DNA of 64,000 bases from Cryomorpha sp963741985 (GCA_963741985.1 CAVUKD010000002.1:1054001-1118000); one strand, 5' to 3'; numbered from the stretch's first letter, positions 1 to 9,620 are shown. Made by a program: numbers and translations. Notes: generated from the letters alone by a model not told the origin.

Positions 1-1303
1 TACCGGCTTTTATTTCGCCTATGCCATCCCAAAAAGTCAGAAAACGCATCCATCCGATCTCATCAAAATGATTATTTACCACCCGCAACGCAGATATAAC
101 GTCTTTAATATGCGCAGCTTCCATAAATTTTCTGCCGCCATAGGATACATACGGTATTTTCTTTTGAATAAAAACCGCCTGAAGCGGCTTGGTATAATAG
201 GTCGATTTTGAAAGGATGAGATGATCCTTGAAAAACTTATTGTTCTCAGTGAAATTTTCGAGAATGTTTTCAGCGATGAAATTTGCCTCCTCCCATTGAC
301 TTGCGACATTGATCAGTTTCGGCTTAAGACCCGCCCCGCGGGCCGCCACCAACTGCTTTTTGTAATCCAATGGCGATTTGGAAATAAGCCAGTTGGAGAC
401 ATCCAGAATTTCTTGTGTGGACCGGTAGTTTTTGTCCAGAATGTGCACTTCCGAATCCGGAACGCGCTCCTTGAATAAATGTACATTCTTAAAATCGGCC
501 CCTCTGAAGGAATAAATAGACTGGGCATCATCACCGACGCAGTAAAATTTGGCGATTTCCAGGAAGGGTTCCAATAGATGCCACTGCAACGGATTGGTAT
601 CCTGAAACTCATCAATCAAAAGATGCTCAATTTGGCCGGACAATATTTTCCTTGCCTCAGGATCTTTCTTAAGCCTGTTTGCCACCACCAGTATCAGGTC
701 ATCGTAATCGAGATAGCGACCTTCGCCTTTTTTGGTTTGGTATGCTTTGAGCAAAACTTCCACTTTCGGGCGAATGATATCGATCTCGTCGGTGGTCTCG
801 GCGTCGGTCTTTCCTTTGAAAACAATTTCGCGAATGGCGTAGGTAAGATTCTGGCGGATATTGCGTCCGTAGGAGAATATGTCGATTAATTTTTGAGGCT
901 TTATCCGTGTGCCTTTATATTCCGGAATTTGATCGCCGCATACCATTTTCATTACGCTCAACTGGTCGTCCGGATCAATTACGGTAAAGTTTGCTGCGCC
1001 AAAGAGGTTGGGATATTTCACGATCAACTGATTACACCAAGAATGAAAGGTAGAGCCGTTCAGACTTTGCGCCTCATTGGTTGAAAGGGAGGCTTTTACC
1101 CGCTCTACAATTTCGCTCGCAGATCGTTTTGTAAAAGTTAGTATTTGAATCTTTTCCGGCTGAACGCCGCTTTCAATTAAATATGCTGCACGACCGACAA
1201 TGCACCGTGTTTTACCCGTACCGGCACCAGCCAGAACAAGCAAATGCTTGCCTTCATATTCGACCGCTTTCTTTTGTTTTTCGTTTAAGGTTTGTTGCTC
1301 CAA
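1..1303 (-). CDS. UvrD/Rep/PcrA-family ATP-dependent DNA helicase, partial
   Basis: Superfamily 1A 3'-5' DNA helicase, which unwinds DNA during repair or replication restart. Only the N-terminal ~434 codons are present; the C-terminus lies beyond the left edge. Visible motifs: Walker A AGAGTGKT (residues 25-32), motif Ia TFTKRSA (~56), Walker B DEFQDT (231-236), motif III VGDDAQSIYSFRGAD (~257-271) and motif IV NYRS (~292). There is no ATG near the N-terminus. The conserved LEQQTLNEKQ start points to a TTG start at 1301-1303, with an in-frame TAA four codons upstream. The domain is at the family's usual distance from this start. It could be UvrD, PcrA or another UvrD-like paralogue; the missing half prevents a firm symbol. 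It is divergent from the GIY-YIG gene. Confidence 0.93.
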   Translation of the reverse strand, partial: MEQQTLNEKQKKAVEYEGKHLLVLAGAGTGKTRCIVGRAAYLIESGVQPEKIQILTFTKRSASEIVERVKASLSTNEAQSLNGSTFHSWCNQLIVKYPNLFGAANFTVIDPDDQLSVMKMVCGDQIPEYKGTRIKPQKLIDIFSYGRNIRQNLTYAIREIVFKGKTDAETTDEIDIIRPKVEVLLKAYQTKKGEGRYLDYDDLILVVANRLKKDPEARKILSGQIEHLLIDEFQDTNPLQWHLLEPFLEIAKFYCVGDDAQSIYSFRGADFKNVHLFKERVPDSEVHILDKNYRSTQEILDVSNWLISKSPLDYKKQLVAARGAGLKPKLINVASQWEEANFIAENILENFTENNKFFKDHLILSKSTYYTKPLQAVFIQKKIPYVSYGGRKFMEAAHIKDVISALRVVNNHFDEIGWMRFLTFWDGIGEIKAG

Positions 1304-1373
1304 AATAACTTTTTAGTAAAGGTATTGAATTGTCTTTAGACCATGAATTTTTTACCGAAAGGGGAAGAAACTG

Positions 1374-1381
1374 TATTTTTG
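1374..1381 (+). promoter_or_regulatory. Bacteroidota -7 promoter box TATTTTTG
   Basis: TATTTTTG matches the TAnnTTTG consensus of the Bacteroidota housekeeping promoter. It ends only 5 nt before the ATG at 1387, so the transcript would be leaderless or nearly so. This argues against the upstream TTG at 1330 as the start of the GIY-YIG gene. Confidence 0.5.
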
Positions 1382-1386
1382 CACCG

Positions 1387-2697
1387 ATGAAATTCATCTA
1401 TATCCAGATACTCAAGATCACTAAGAAAATTGAAATCCCCTATAGAATAACCATAGGAAACGGAGCTGGTTCGGTCGCACCCATCTTTTTTTTGGTACGA
1501 CCTGAATTATCCGTTTCCAAAAGAAAATATGAGGAGTATAAGCTGGACAGGATGGAACTTCTCGCGGCGCCTCCGTTTTGTGACAGCGCCGATGAATTGA
1601 TTGAAATCTTTCAGGATGAAACGCTGGTCTTTTCAGAAAGAAAGCAATTTTCCCTTTTAAAATCTCAGTTTAAAACCATCGGCTACAATTTTGAAGCCCG
1701 GCCTAAAATTTTGTGGAATCCACGCAAAAATGGGAGCGCAGAAAGTTTGGAAAGCACTTTTGAAAATACTTTAGGCAAGCATTTGCACAGTGCGCAGTTT
1801 GCTGAACGCTTTGTGGAATATATGCACTCATTGGTCAAGGGTACCTTTCCGGAAACGGAAAAGACAAAACCCGATGCCTCCGAAATTCTACTGCCTGATT
1901 TAAGCAGTTTCAAATCCACCCCGGGTGTTTATTATTTCCTCGATGCATCCGATGAGGTAGTTTATGTCGGCAAAGCCAAAAGTATAAGAAAGCGTCTGGG
2001 AAGCCATTTTGCGAATCGCGATGACGCCAGCAATATTGACTATACGCTTATTCGAAATATTCATGTGGAATATACCGGGAACGATATGATCGCGCAACTT
2101 ATAGAGAGTGATCGGATCAAGAATTTAAAGCCCGTCTTCAACACCCAACAAGTTAGCGACGCTGCACCCTATATCATCAACAAGGACGAAACCGCTAAAG
2201 GGATTTACCGATTAAAAATTACCCGAAAGGATATTAAGGACAATATGCCCGAACGCTATTTCAATCGCCTTTCGGTAAAGCAATCGCTGGAAGAATTTTG
2301 CACCCGGTTTCAACTGTGCAGGAAGCATTGCGGTTTGGAAAATGTGAAGGGTCCTTGCAGCAATGTTACGGTACGCCATCAAGAGTGCGTTTGTGCAGGC
2401 AGTGAATCCATCGAAGCGTATAACAGTCGTTTTGCGGAAGCTTTTACAATTTTCCAGAAAAGGAAATCTCGTAAGGTTTATAAGCTGAAAGGTAGATCGG
2501 GCGATGAAGATGCCTTCGTTTATACCGTCAATGGAATCTATGAAGGATATGGATTTATTGATAAGGACGAGACCATCGCGACTGAAAACGATTTATTGGG
2601 ATATCTGCTCCCTATGCGCAGCAACTATGACACTGCCCGAATCATAAGCGATTTGCCGAAAACTGTTTTGAAAGAGAATATTCTGGTGCTGGAGTGA
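1387..2697 (+). CDS. GIY-YIG endonuclease-domain protein with degenerate exonuclease-like N-terminus
   Basis: A 436-aa protein. Residues ~170-260 form a GIY-YIG nuclease domain of UvrC/Cho type: GVYYF, then VYVGKAKSIRKRL with the catalytic Arg, and a later Glu in LIESDRIKNLKPVFN. A Cys cluster follows (CRKHCG...GPCS...ECVC), as in Bacteroidota proteins that fuse a DnaQ-like DEDDh exonuclease to GIY-YIG. The first ~120 residues have the spacing of that exonuclease fold, for example LVFSERKQFSLLKSQFKTIGY where HNxSFD is expected. The acidic residues (DxE, the HN..FD Asp) are missing, so I infer an inactive domain. The ATG at 1387 is preferred over the TTG at 1330 because the promoter box ends just before it. 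The likely role is DNA repair or structure-specific cleavage. Confidence 0.8.
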   Translation: MKFIYIQILKITKKIEIPYRITIGNGAGSVAPIFFLVRPELSVSKRKYEEYKLDRMELLAAPPFCDSADELIEIFQDETLVFSERKQFSLLKSQFKTIGYNFEARPKILWNPRKNGSAESLESTFENTLGKHLHSAQFAERFVEYMHSLVKGTFPETEKTKPDASEILLPDLSSFKSTPGVYYFLDASDEVVYVGKAKSIRKRLGSHFANRDDASNIDYTLIRNIHVEYTGNDMIAQLIESDRIKNLKPVFNTQQVSDAAPYIINKDETAKGIYRLKITRKDIKDNMPERYFNRLSVKQSLEEFCTRFQLCRKHCGLENVKGPCSNVTVRHQECVCAGSESIEAYNSRFAEAFTIFQKRKSRKVYKLKGRSGDEDAFVYTVNGIYEGYGFIDKDETIATENDLLGYLLPMRSNYDTARIISDLPKTVLKENILVLE

Positions 2698-2719
2698 TTC
2701 TTGAGGCGCGACCGATTGT

Positions 2720-3697
2720 TTATTGCTCAGTTGTCAACAAAATTTTTCCGATATGCTTACTGCTCTCCATGAGCTTATGCGCTTCTGCCGCATCCTCTAA
2801 GGGAAACTGCTTGTAAATAACGGGGTGTATTTTGCCGGATCGAAAAAGTGGCCAAATATTCTTTTCTACTTCCTGCGCTATTTGGGTTTTTACAGCTGAT
2901 GATTGGGGCTTCAGAAAGCTTCCTGTCATGGTAAGATTTTTACTCATGATGGTGCGCAGATTAACATTTACTTCCACGCCTTTCATTCCGTTTATATTGA
3001 TCAGCCGCCCTTTTTTATTCAGAATTTCAAGATTTTTTTGGGTATAATCGCCACCTACCATATCCAAGATTACATCTATTTTTTCGTCTTTCAGCACTTC
3101 TTCGAAAGCCTCTTCTTTGTAGTTTATTATTTTGCCGAGATTCATGTCTTTCAAAAACTGAAGCTTTTCATCTGATCCCACAGTAGAATAAACTTTGCAT
3201 CCCATGGATTTGGCCATTTGCAAACCGATGGTGCCAATGCCACTCGTACCTCCATGAATCAATAATTTCTCACCAGGTTGAAGTTTCCCCAATTTAAATA
3301 CGTTAAACCAAACCGTAAAAACCGTTTCCGGAAGGGCGGCCGCATCGATCAAAGATATACTCTCAGGCACCGGAAGACAATGCGAACTCTCCACCGCAAC
3401 ATATTCGGCATACCCCCCGGCTGCGATGAGCGCACAAACTGTATCGCCCACTTTTTTGTCGTGAACCTCCGTGCCAGTTTCCGTTATCTCGCCGGATACT
3501 TCCAATCCCGGAATCATCACTTCATCCGATCCTTTTCCGTAAGCGCTTGTATTTTTTCGGGTTATAACGTCGCTTCTGTTCACTCCTGCAGCACTCACCT
3601 TAATCAAAACCTGTGTTTTTGCCGGTTTTGGTTTTGGGGTTTCTTTTAATTCTAATACTTCCGGTCCGCCGGACTGTGTTATATGTATTGCTTTCAT
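2720..3697 (-). CDS. NAD(P)H:quinone oxidoreductase, zinc-independent MDR family
   Basis: A 325-aa medium-chain dehydrogenase/reductase close to the quinone oxidoreductase/PIG3 (TP53I3) group. The N-terminal GroES-like fold (residues ~1-125) contains AAGVNRSDV and an IPGLEVSGEI segment and lacks the Cys/His zinc ligands of alcohol dehydrogenases. A Rossmann domain follows, with the dinucleotide motif GGTSGIGTIGLQ (~149-160). The length is normal for the family. It probably reduces quinones or enals with NADPH in the cytoplasm; the substrate cannot be read from sequence. It is convergent with the GIY-YIG gene (22 nt apart) and downstream of the response regulator on the same strand, separated by 84 nt. 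Confidence 0.88.
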   Translation of the reverse strand: MKAIHITQSGGPEVLELKETPKPKPAKTQVLIKVSAAGVNRSDVITRKNTSAYGKGSDEVMIPGLEVSGEITETGTEVHDKKVGDTVCALIAAGGYAEYVAVESSHCLPVPESISLIDAAALPETVFTVWFNVFKLGKLQPGEKLLIHGGTSGIGTIGLQMAKSMGCKVYSTVGSDEKLQFLKDMNLGKIINYKEEAFEEVLKDEKIDVILDMVGGDYTQKNLEILNKKGRLININGMKGVEVNVNLRTIMSKNLTMTGSFLKPQSSAVKTQIAQEVEKNIWPLFRSGKIHPVIYKQFPLEDAAEAHKLMESSKHIGKILLTTEQ

Positions 3698-3781
3698 TTC
3701 GGGCTATTTTGATAAACAACTATGTTTGTTTCTGCCTAAATATAGTCTGTTCATAGAGTCAAGTGTCATTCTGGACAGACA

Positions 3782-4207
3782 CTAAATAGTTTCTGCAATT
3801 ATTTTTTTAAAATTATAAATGTCAAAAGGCTTCGCTATACATCCATCGGCATTTACTTTCTCACATATTTCTTCAATCTTATCATTCGCAGAGAACAGAA
3901 GAACAGGAATATGTCGCGTGGCAGGATTTGATTTAAAAAGGGTTACAGCTTTCTCACCGCCAATTTCAGGGATCCATAGATCCATTATTACCAGATCAGG
4001 CTTAATCCGTATCAGATCTTCTACCACATTATCACACGTGGTGAAGGTTATGACGCCGTATTGCTCCTTTTTGAGAATCAACTTGCAGAGGAATAAAATT
4101 TCCGGATCATCTTCGTAAAGTACGATACACTTATCGGTTTCGCTTTTTACCGGGTTCAAAGAAGCCTCTTCGGAACTAAACATTGTTTTATTTAAAAGCG
4201 CATTCAT
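3782..4207 (-). CDS. Single-domain response regulator (REC)
   Basis: A 141-aa CheY-like receiver with no output domain. An acidic pocket EDD (residues 32-34), phospho-acceptor Asp76 in VIMDLWIP, Ser106 and Lys126 (AKPFD) are all in place, so it should be phosphorylatable. The first ~24 residues are an extension with no recognisable motif. It lies 33 nt downstream of the multi-PAS histidine kinase on the same strand and is almost certainly co-transcribed with it. I infer that it is the kinase's cognate receiver, acting through protein-protein contact or a phosphorelay rather than DNA binding. Confidence 0.9.
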   Translation of the reverse strand: MNALLNKTMFSSEEASLNPVKSETDKCIVLYEDDPEILFLCKLILKKEQYGVITFTTCDNVVEDLIRIKPDLVIMDLWIPEIGGEKAVTLFKSNPATRHIPVLLFSANDKIEEICEKVNADGCIAKPFDIYNFKKIIAETI

Positions 4208-4240
4208 TGTATAATAAAAAAGATTCTGTTCTATTTTGTG

Positions 4241-6493
4241 TTAGTGGCTGTTTCTTACTTCGGAGTTTGATCTTTTTACCGGCAAAGTAAAATAAAATGT
4301 ACTTCCTTTTCCCAATTCACTTTCCACCCACAACGTGCCGTTGTGACGCTCTATTATTTCATACGAAATGAACAGCCCTACACCCATCCCTTGAAATCTT
4401 ACCGCATGCTCTTCCACACGGTGGTACTTCTCAAATATTTTATTCAAATTTTCTTCAGGTATGCCGATTCCAGTATCTTTCACGGCCACCGTTATAGTAT
4501 CGTTTTTCTGGCCAATCGTGATGGATACGCTCACCGAGTCGGGAGAATATTTGATGGCATTGCTCAACAAATTGATAACTACTTGCTGAAGCCGGTCTTC
4601 ATCTCCTATAACAGGATCATGAACGCTTCCGGTGAGTACAATCGAACTTGACGGTGAAGTAAGACGCATGTTTTCTACAGTGCTTTTTATCATTTCATTG
4701 AAATCAAACGTACTCATATTATAATTCAGTTTGCCAACCTGAATCTTGCTTACATCCAGCAATTCGCTTATCAATTCATGGAGCCTGTCAATGGATTGGC
4801 TTGCCTTTAAGGCAAAGAGTTTCGCCTCAGTTTGTGTATCCTTGAGATTAACTTCAAGCATTTGCAAATAGGCTTTGGCCGTAGTGAGCGGCGTTTTCAT
4901 TTCATGACTGGCTATGCCCATGAATTCATCCTTTTTCTCCTCCTTCACCTTTTGGTCATGAATATCGGTAAAAGCTCCCACCCATTTTACGATATTTTTT
5001 TCTGCATCTAAAACAGGCTCTGCCAGCACAGAATGCCATCTGTACTCGCCGGCCTTGCTTCTAAGACGTACTTCAGATTTATATACCTGTGCCGTGCTTA
5101 AACTCTGCATCCAAGCTTCCGTATGATTAGCAAGATCTTCAGGGTGTGCTATTAACTTCCAAGATCTTTCGCCGTCAGGTTTTATTCCCGTATATTCTTC
5201 CCATCGGGATGAAGCAAACTCAGACTCACCTTTTGCATTTGTTACCCAGACTAATTGAGGCAAGGTCTGCGTAAGCGAGCGAAAGCGTTCTTCATTTTCT
5301 TTTATATTTTTATTAATCAATGCCTGCGAAGTTACGTCAGATGCGATGATTCCAATTCCATCAATTTCGTTATTCAAAGTATATTGTGGGTATAAAATGA
5401 AATTATAATACTTTAATTTAGACACTCCCTTTTTTACGATCCGCACCGGAGTTTCAATGGCATTGTAAGGAACACCTGTTTTATATACAGAAGCAAGTAT
5501 TTCGCAGTAACCCTGATCTACCAGTTCGGGCAATGCTTCAAAAAACTTTTTGCCAATTACTTTTTTACCCTTGCCCCAAAGTTTAATAATGGTTTCATTG
5601 GCCGTAGTGATAACCAAATCTTCTCCATCTAAAAGAGCAATTCCCGAGGGCGATGAATATATGAGATTATGGAAGCGTTTCTCGCTTTCTTCAATTCTCT
5701 TTCTGTCCTGAATCGTGGCGGTAATATCCCTGGCTATTTTTGATGCACCTATAATATTACCACTGCTGTCCTTGATGGGAGAAATGGTAAGCGAAATATC
5801 AATAAGCTTCCCTCCCTTGCCCATGCGCTGCGTTTCAAAGTGAGCGATCGTCTCACCTTCAGTTATCTTTCTGATTATTTCAGGTTCCTCATCAATACGA
5901 CCTTCGGGAATAATTTTAAGTATGGGCTGACCTATCATTTCATCGGCAGTATATCCAAACAGCTTTTCCGCACTCTTATTCCAAGTTGTAACGATTCCTT
6001 TGAGTGTTTTACTAATGATAGCATCTTCAGATGATGCAACAATAGCCGCGAGCATTGCATTTGCTTCATCTGCTTTTTTAGCTTCGGTAATGTCTTCAAT
6101 CGAAAGCAGAATGAAGTTTTCGGATTCCTGTCCAAAATTTAAATCATCTGCATTTAGAAGCAGGATTCTATTTCCTCTGTTCGTGAAATGATGTTTTATT
6201 TCGAAATCAACGACATTCTTACCCTGCGGAAAAATTTCTTCGAGCATTTTCCGGAGCGACGGAATATTCCACGTATCGCCGCCAAGAGAATAAATGAGCT
6301 TACCTATCGTTTGTGTCTCATTCAATCCAAACACGTTTTGAAAAGCGGTGTTGGCTGTGAGAATATGAAGATTTTTATCGAGTACCAGCAGCGGTTGTCG
6401 AATGTTTGCTATAAATGCTTCTATAAATTTTTTCGACTCGAATGCCTCCATATTGATACCATTCATACCGCAATTTATAAAACTGACGTCCAT
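4241..6493 (-). CDS. Soluble multi-PAS sensor histidine kinase
   Basis: About 750 aa with no signal peptide or transmembrane segment, so a cytoplasmic sensor. Four consecutive PAS-like domains occupy roughly residues 17-137, 143-265, 273-392 and 401-520. The second has the typical DAIISKTLKGIVTTWNKSAEKLFGY-type core and the fourth is a PAS_3-like domain with a PAC motif. HisKA follows with phospho-accepting His530 (SHEMKTPL), then HATPase with N-box (NLLSNAIKYS), G1 DTGIGIP (673-679) and G2 GMGVGL (702-707). No receiver is fused; the separate REC gene follows after 33 nt. A GTG at 6502 and ATGs at 6469 and 6451 are alternative starts. The ligands are unknown; none of the PAS domains shows the LOV NCRFL motif. 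Confidence 0.9.
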   Translation of the reverse strand: MDVSFINCGMNGINMEAFESKKFIEAFIANIRQPLLVLDKNLHILTANTAFQNVFGLNETQTIGKLIYSLGGDTWNIPSLRKMLEEIFPQGKNVVDFEIKHHFTNRGNRILLLNADDLNFGQESENFILLSIEDITEAKKADEANAMLAAIVASSEDAIISKTLKGIVTTWNKSAEKLFGYTADEMIGQPILKIIPEGRIDEEPEIIRKITEGETIAHFETQRMGKGGKLIDISLTISPIKDSSGNIIGASKIARDITATIQDRKRIEESEKRFHNLIYSSPSGIALLDGEDLVITTANETIIKLWGKGKKVIGKKFFEALPELVDQGYCEILASVYKTGVPYNAIETPVRIVKKGVSKLKYYNFILYPQYTLNNEIDGIGIIASDVTSQALINKNIKENEERFRSLTQTLPQLVWVTNAKGESEFASSRWEEYTGIKPDGERSWKLIAHPEDLANHTEAWMQSLSTAQVYKSEVRLRSKAGEYRWHSVLAEPVLDAEKNIVKWVGAFTDIHDQKVKEEKKDEFMGIASHEMKTPLTTAKAYLQMLEVNLKDTQTEAKLFALKASQSIDRLHELISELLDVSKIQVGKLNYNMSTFDFNEMIKSTVENMRLTSPSSSIVLTGSVHDPVIGDEDRLQQVVINLLSNAIKYSPDSVSVSITIGQKNDTITVAVKDTGIGIPEENLNKIFEKYHRVEEHAVRFQGMGVGLFISYEIIERHNGTLWVESELGKGSTFYFTLPVKRSNSEVRNSH

Positions 6494-6632
6494 TTGCAAC
6501 ACTTTCTGATCTCTTTTGTTCTATCGAATCCATCTGCACGTTTTTATTGACCTTTCGAATCGCTATCCAAATCATTTAATATCCGTGAACTACCCACTTT
6601 AATAATAACCTCGATCGCTAACTAATTCCGAA

Positions 6633-6640
6633 TACTTTTG
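6633..6640 (+). promoter_or_regulatory. TAnnTTTG promoter box (TACTTTTG)
   Basis: TACTTTTG matches the Bacteroidota -7 consensus 90 nt before the ABC1-kinase ATG. A clear -33 TTG is not visible. An ATG at 6656 opens only a very short frame, so the box most likely serves the gene at 6730 with a leader of about 80 nt. Confidence 0.4.
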
Positions 6641-6729
6641 CCCTGAGCAACCATTATGGACTCTTTACTGTTTCTAAAAAGAGATTTCAACTTTAATGAT
6701 TTTTCGTAGCTTTCATAAAAAAACTTACC

Positions 6730-8391
6730 ATGAGTATCCTTCCCGATCAGTACGATAAATACCTACGCTTTTTTAAATTTATGCTGAAGTATTGGAACAG
6801 CGATGTTTTTTCATTCCCAGATGAACAAGTCCGTGACTCAGATGAAAAGGATGCTTCGTATGAATTCGATCACACGCCCGAAGAGCTGACGGAAGATCTA
6901 CAAAGTATGGGTCCCACTTACGTAAAATTGGGTCAGCTCCTTTCCACCCGCCCTGATCTTTTACCTCCACCATTTACCAAAGCTTTAACTACACTTCAAG
7001 ACGATGTGGAGGCGGTAGATTATGAGGTGATTGAACAAATTTTTAAAGAAGAAATCGGTGTTCGCATTTCCAAAGCCTTCAAATCTTTTAACAAGGAACC
7101 ATTGGCAAGTGCCTCCATAGGTCAGGTGCATTCTGCGGTTTTGTTTTCGGGCCAAGCAGTGGCCGTAAAAATTCAGCGACCCGGAATTCGCAAGCGTTTT
7201 ATAGAAGATCTTGATACACTAATGTCTTTGTCAGAAAAGGCGGAGAACGTGAGTGAAACAGCCCGAAACTATGGCGTTCATGCCGTAATAGAAGAATTGC
7301 GCTATGTGCTTTTGAAGGAATTGGACTATACGTTGGAAGCTCAAAACCTGATTACCCTGAAAGAAAATCTGAAAGATTTTCAACATCTGTATGTCCCAGC
7401 GCCCATATTGGATTACTGCTCATCGAGAGTGTTGACCATGCAATTTGTGAAAGGAGATAAAATCACTAAAGTCTCTCCGTTGAAACGAATAGATATCGAC
7501 ACGGAACCATTGGTGGATGATCTGGTAAAAGGATATCTCAAACAAGTCATTGTCGATGGGTTTGCCCATGCCGATCCGCATCCTGGAAATGTATATCTCA
7601 CTCCTGACAACAAGATAGCGTTGATGGATTTGGGAATGGTAGCCCGGTTTAGCCATGAAATGCAGGAGACTATTTTAAAACTAATGATTGGACTGAGCAA
7701 TTATGATAGTTTGAGGGTCACAGATATTTTGCTCTCTATAAGTGCGTACCAAGAAGACGTAGACCTGCCTCTTTTCAGAAAAAATATTGGACGCAAGATT
7801 CAGGAAAGTGAAAACCAAAAAGCAAAAGATTTAAAAACCGGAAGAACCTTAATTGAAATCAATCAAATGGCAGCCAAGCAGGGCATACATATCCCGGTTG
7901 AATTGAATGTACTTGGAAAAATCCTATTGAATATGGATCAAATTGTGGCCTTTCTCAAGCCAGATTATGATTTGAACCATACCGTGAAAATGTATGTCCA
8001 GCATTTGATGCAAAAACAAATGAAGGACAATTTAAAACCTAGCAATCTGATGGAGCTCTTTCTGGAAATGAAAGAACTCACTGAAAGTCTGCCTCTGCGC
8101 CTAAATCAGTTCACTAAAAATCTCGCAGAAAACAACCTTTCGGTGAAGGTGGATGCAATTGATGAGACGCGTTTTACTGAGGCTTTTCAAAAAGTGGCAA
8201 ATCGAATTACGGCGGGAGTAATTGTTGCCTCACTGATCATTGGCGCCGCGATGTTGACGCGTACACCGAGCTCCTGGACCATCGCAGGCTATCCGGGCTT
8301 TGCTTTTTTACTCTTCATTATTGCCGCCATTATCGGGTTGTATTTGCTTTACCAAATTTTATTTAAAGACGAAAATAAAGGACATAAATAA
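6730..8391 (+). CDS. ABC1/UbiB-family atypical kinase (AarF domain)
   Basis: A 553-aa member of the ABC1/ADCK/UbiB family. The KxGQ motif (YVKLGQLLSTRPDLLP, ~65-80), the Ala-rich loop ASASIGQVHSA, the ATP-binding Lys in VAVKIQRPG, the catalytic DGFAHADPHPGN and the DFG-like LMDLGM are all present. Two hydrophobic segments at the C-terminus (~495-515 and 523-545) should anchor it in the inner membrane, as in UbiB. In ubiquinone-making bacteria UbiB supports quinone biosynthesis. Bacteroidota generally use menaquinone, so the role here is better described as an isoprenoid-lipid-linked ATPase/kinase of unknown substrate. It is a stand-alone transcription unit. Confidence 0.9.
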   Translation: MSILPDQYDKYLRFFKFMLKYWNSDVFSFPDEQVRDSDEKDASYEFDHTPEELTEDLQSMGPTYVKLGQLLSTRPDLLPPPFTKALTTLQDDVEAVDYEVIEQIFKEEIGVRISKAFKSFNKEPLASASIGQVHSAVLFSGQAVAVKIQRPGIRKRFIEDLDTLMSLSEKAENVSETARNYGVHAVIEELRYVLLKELDYTLEAQNLITLKENLKDFQHLYVPAPILDYCSSRVLTMQFVKGDKITKVSPLKRIDIDTEPLVDDLVKGYLKQVIVDGFAHADPHPGNVYLTPDNKIALMDLGMVARFSHEMQETILKLMIGLSNYDSLRVTDILLSISAYQEDVDLPLFRKNIGRKIQESENQKAKDLKTGRTLIEINQMAAKQGIHIPVELNVLGKILLNMDQIVAFLKPDYDLNHTVKMYVQHLMQKQMKDNLKPSNLMELFLEMKELTESLPLRLNQFTKNLAENNLSVKVDAIDETRFTEAFQKVANRITAGVIVASLIIGAAMLTRTPSSWTIAGYPGFAFLLFIIAAIIGLYLLYQILFKDENKGHK

Positions 8392-8715
8392 TCAGGTGGT
8401 CTCCTTTCTTCCCACTCTTCACTATTTAATAGTCCCTTGGATCCATATACCTCTATTTTCGCCAAATAGTAATGGCAACAAAATGATCTATTATTTGGTA
8501 TGAATGCGTGTACATGAAGAAGAACATTGGAATCATAAAAGTCCCATTCATTGCAAAAAACTTCAGGTAGTGGGTTTCTTCTAGTTTTGCTCGCTTTCCA
8601 TTTGAATATAAATTTAATAATTGAATAAATTTTGTTCTACGTACAGCCCATTTCTGAGTAAAACCACTTTCGTCAAAAAAAACCCGCTGCACTATTACCA
8701 TTGCATTTTTCACAA
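8392..8715. other. Intergenic stretch with no supported gene
   Basis: A gap of 324 nt between the convergent UbiB-like and ZIP genes. A minus-strand frame crosses it and runs into the ZIP gene, but it has no independent start or conserved sequence. A short FFDESGF-like string in that frame recalls IS630 transposases but is too short to call. No terminator hairpin was seen. Confidence 0.5.
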
Positions 8716-9408
8716 TTACAACGTATTCAGATAAAGCGCTAAAATCAATCCAATAGTAGTAGCGACTCCTGACCAGTATCTGTCTTCTTTGAACGATTTG
8801 GGAAAAACCTCTAAGGCTAGCGATGCAACGACCGCTCCGCCGGCGAAACATTTAATAAAACTCAAGTATTTCTTGGGAACATCGGCCAAAAAATAATGTC
8901 CCAATAAGGCAGCTGCCGAAAGTAGCAATGCTGTAGCTATCCAAAGAATGAGAATCTTCTTTTTAGAATGATTATCCTTAGACATGTCTCTGGCACCACC
9001 TGCCGCCTCGGGCAAATTCGATAAAAGTATTGAACCGGACAAAGCGGCTACGGCTAAAGGACCCGCACCGATGAGTGCTACACCCAATGCTAAATTTTCC
9101 GGTATGCCGTCGAGGGTAATTGCAGCGAGTAAGCCTCCACCACTTTTCGAACCCCATTTCTTCTTAACCAAATAATCCAATGCGGTAAAGATAATGGCTC
9201 CGGCAAAGACCATTGACAATGAAATAGGAATGGAATATTTTTCGAGTGCGGGATCGATTAATTCCAATAGGGCTGATACCAGCAGTGCTCCACCTGCCAG
9301 AGCGACCAGAAAGCCTTCCAAACTTTTGGATAGTTTTCCATAGATTCCCCATACTGCCCCAATGATCAAAGCTCCGGTCACGATTGATACTACAATTATT
9401 GTCATCAT
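8716..9408 (-). CDS. ZIP-family divalent metal transporter
   Basis: A 230-aa inner-membrane protein with seven or eight predicted hydrophobic helices. It carries the ZIP metal-binding signature on helix IV (DGIPENLALG) and the helix V counterpart (SNLPEAAGGARD). The family imports Zn2+, Fe2+ or Mn2+ into the cytoplasm; selectivity cannot be deduced here. The ATG at 9408 (MMTIIVV) is preferred. The longer frame starting with GTG at 9456 adds 16 polar residues that would sit before the first helix and has no supporting signal. It is a single gene, convergent with the UbiB-like gene. Confidence 0.85.
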   Translation of the reverse strand: MMTIIVVSIVTGALIIGAVWGIYGKLSKSLEGFLVALAGGALLVSALLELIDPALEKYSIPISLSMVFAGAIIFTALDYLVKKKWGSKSGGGLLAAITLDGIPENLALGVALIGAGPLAVAALSGSILLSNLPEAAGGARDMSKDNHSKKKILILWIATALLLSAAALLGHYFLADVPKKYLSFIKCFAGGAVVASLALEVFPKSFKEDRYWSGVATTIGLILALYLNTL

Positions 9409-9620
9409 TTTTAGGTGGGGTATTAAGTGTTTTTCTAACGGCTTGGTAAAAGACACACATAGGCAATCGGGAAACCATGTTGACAGTATTTCGTTCGAGG
9501 GCTCTCTTTTTTCATATGTGAATATTCAAAATTATATTTAAAAATTTAGAATTTGCACGGCGTGTAATTTTGCATTTGAGCAGAAATTTAAGACCCCTGG
9601 GCATTTTCTACGCCCTACCT

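Noticed and set aside
8453..8851. A 132-codon minus-strand frame with an FFDESGF string, possibly an IS630-like remnant
   Set aside because: Most of it is out-of-frame translation of the ZIP gene. Only seven residues resemble a transposase and no inverted repeats or neighbouring motif support it.
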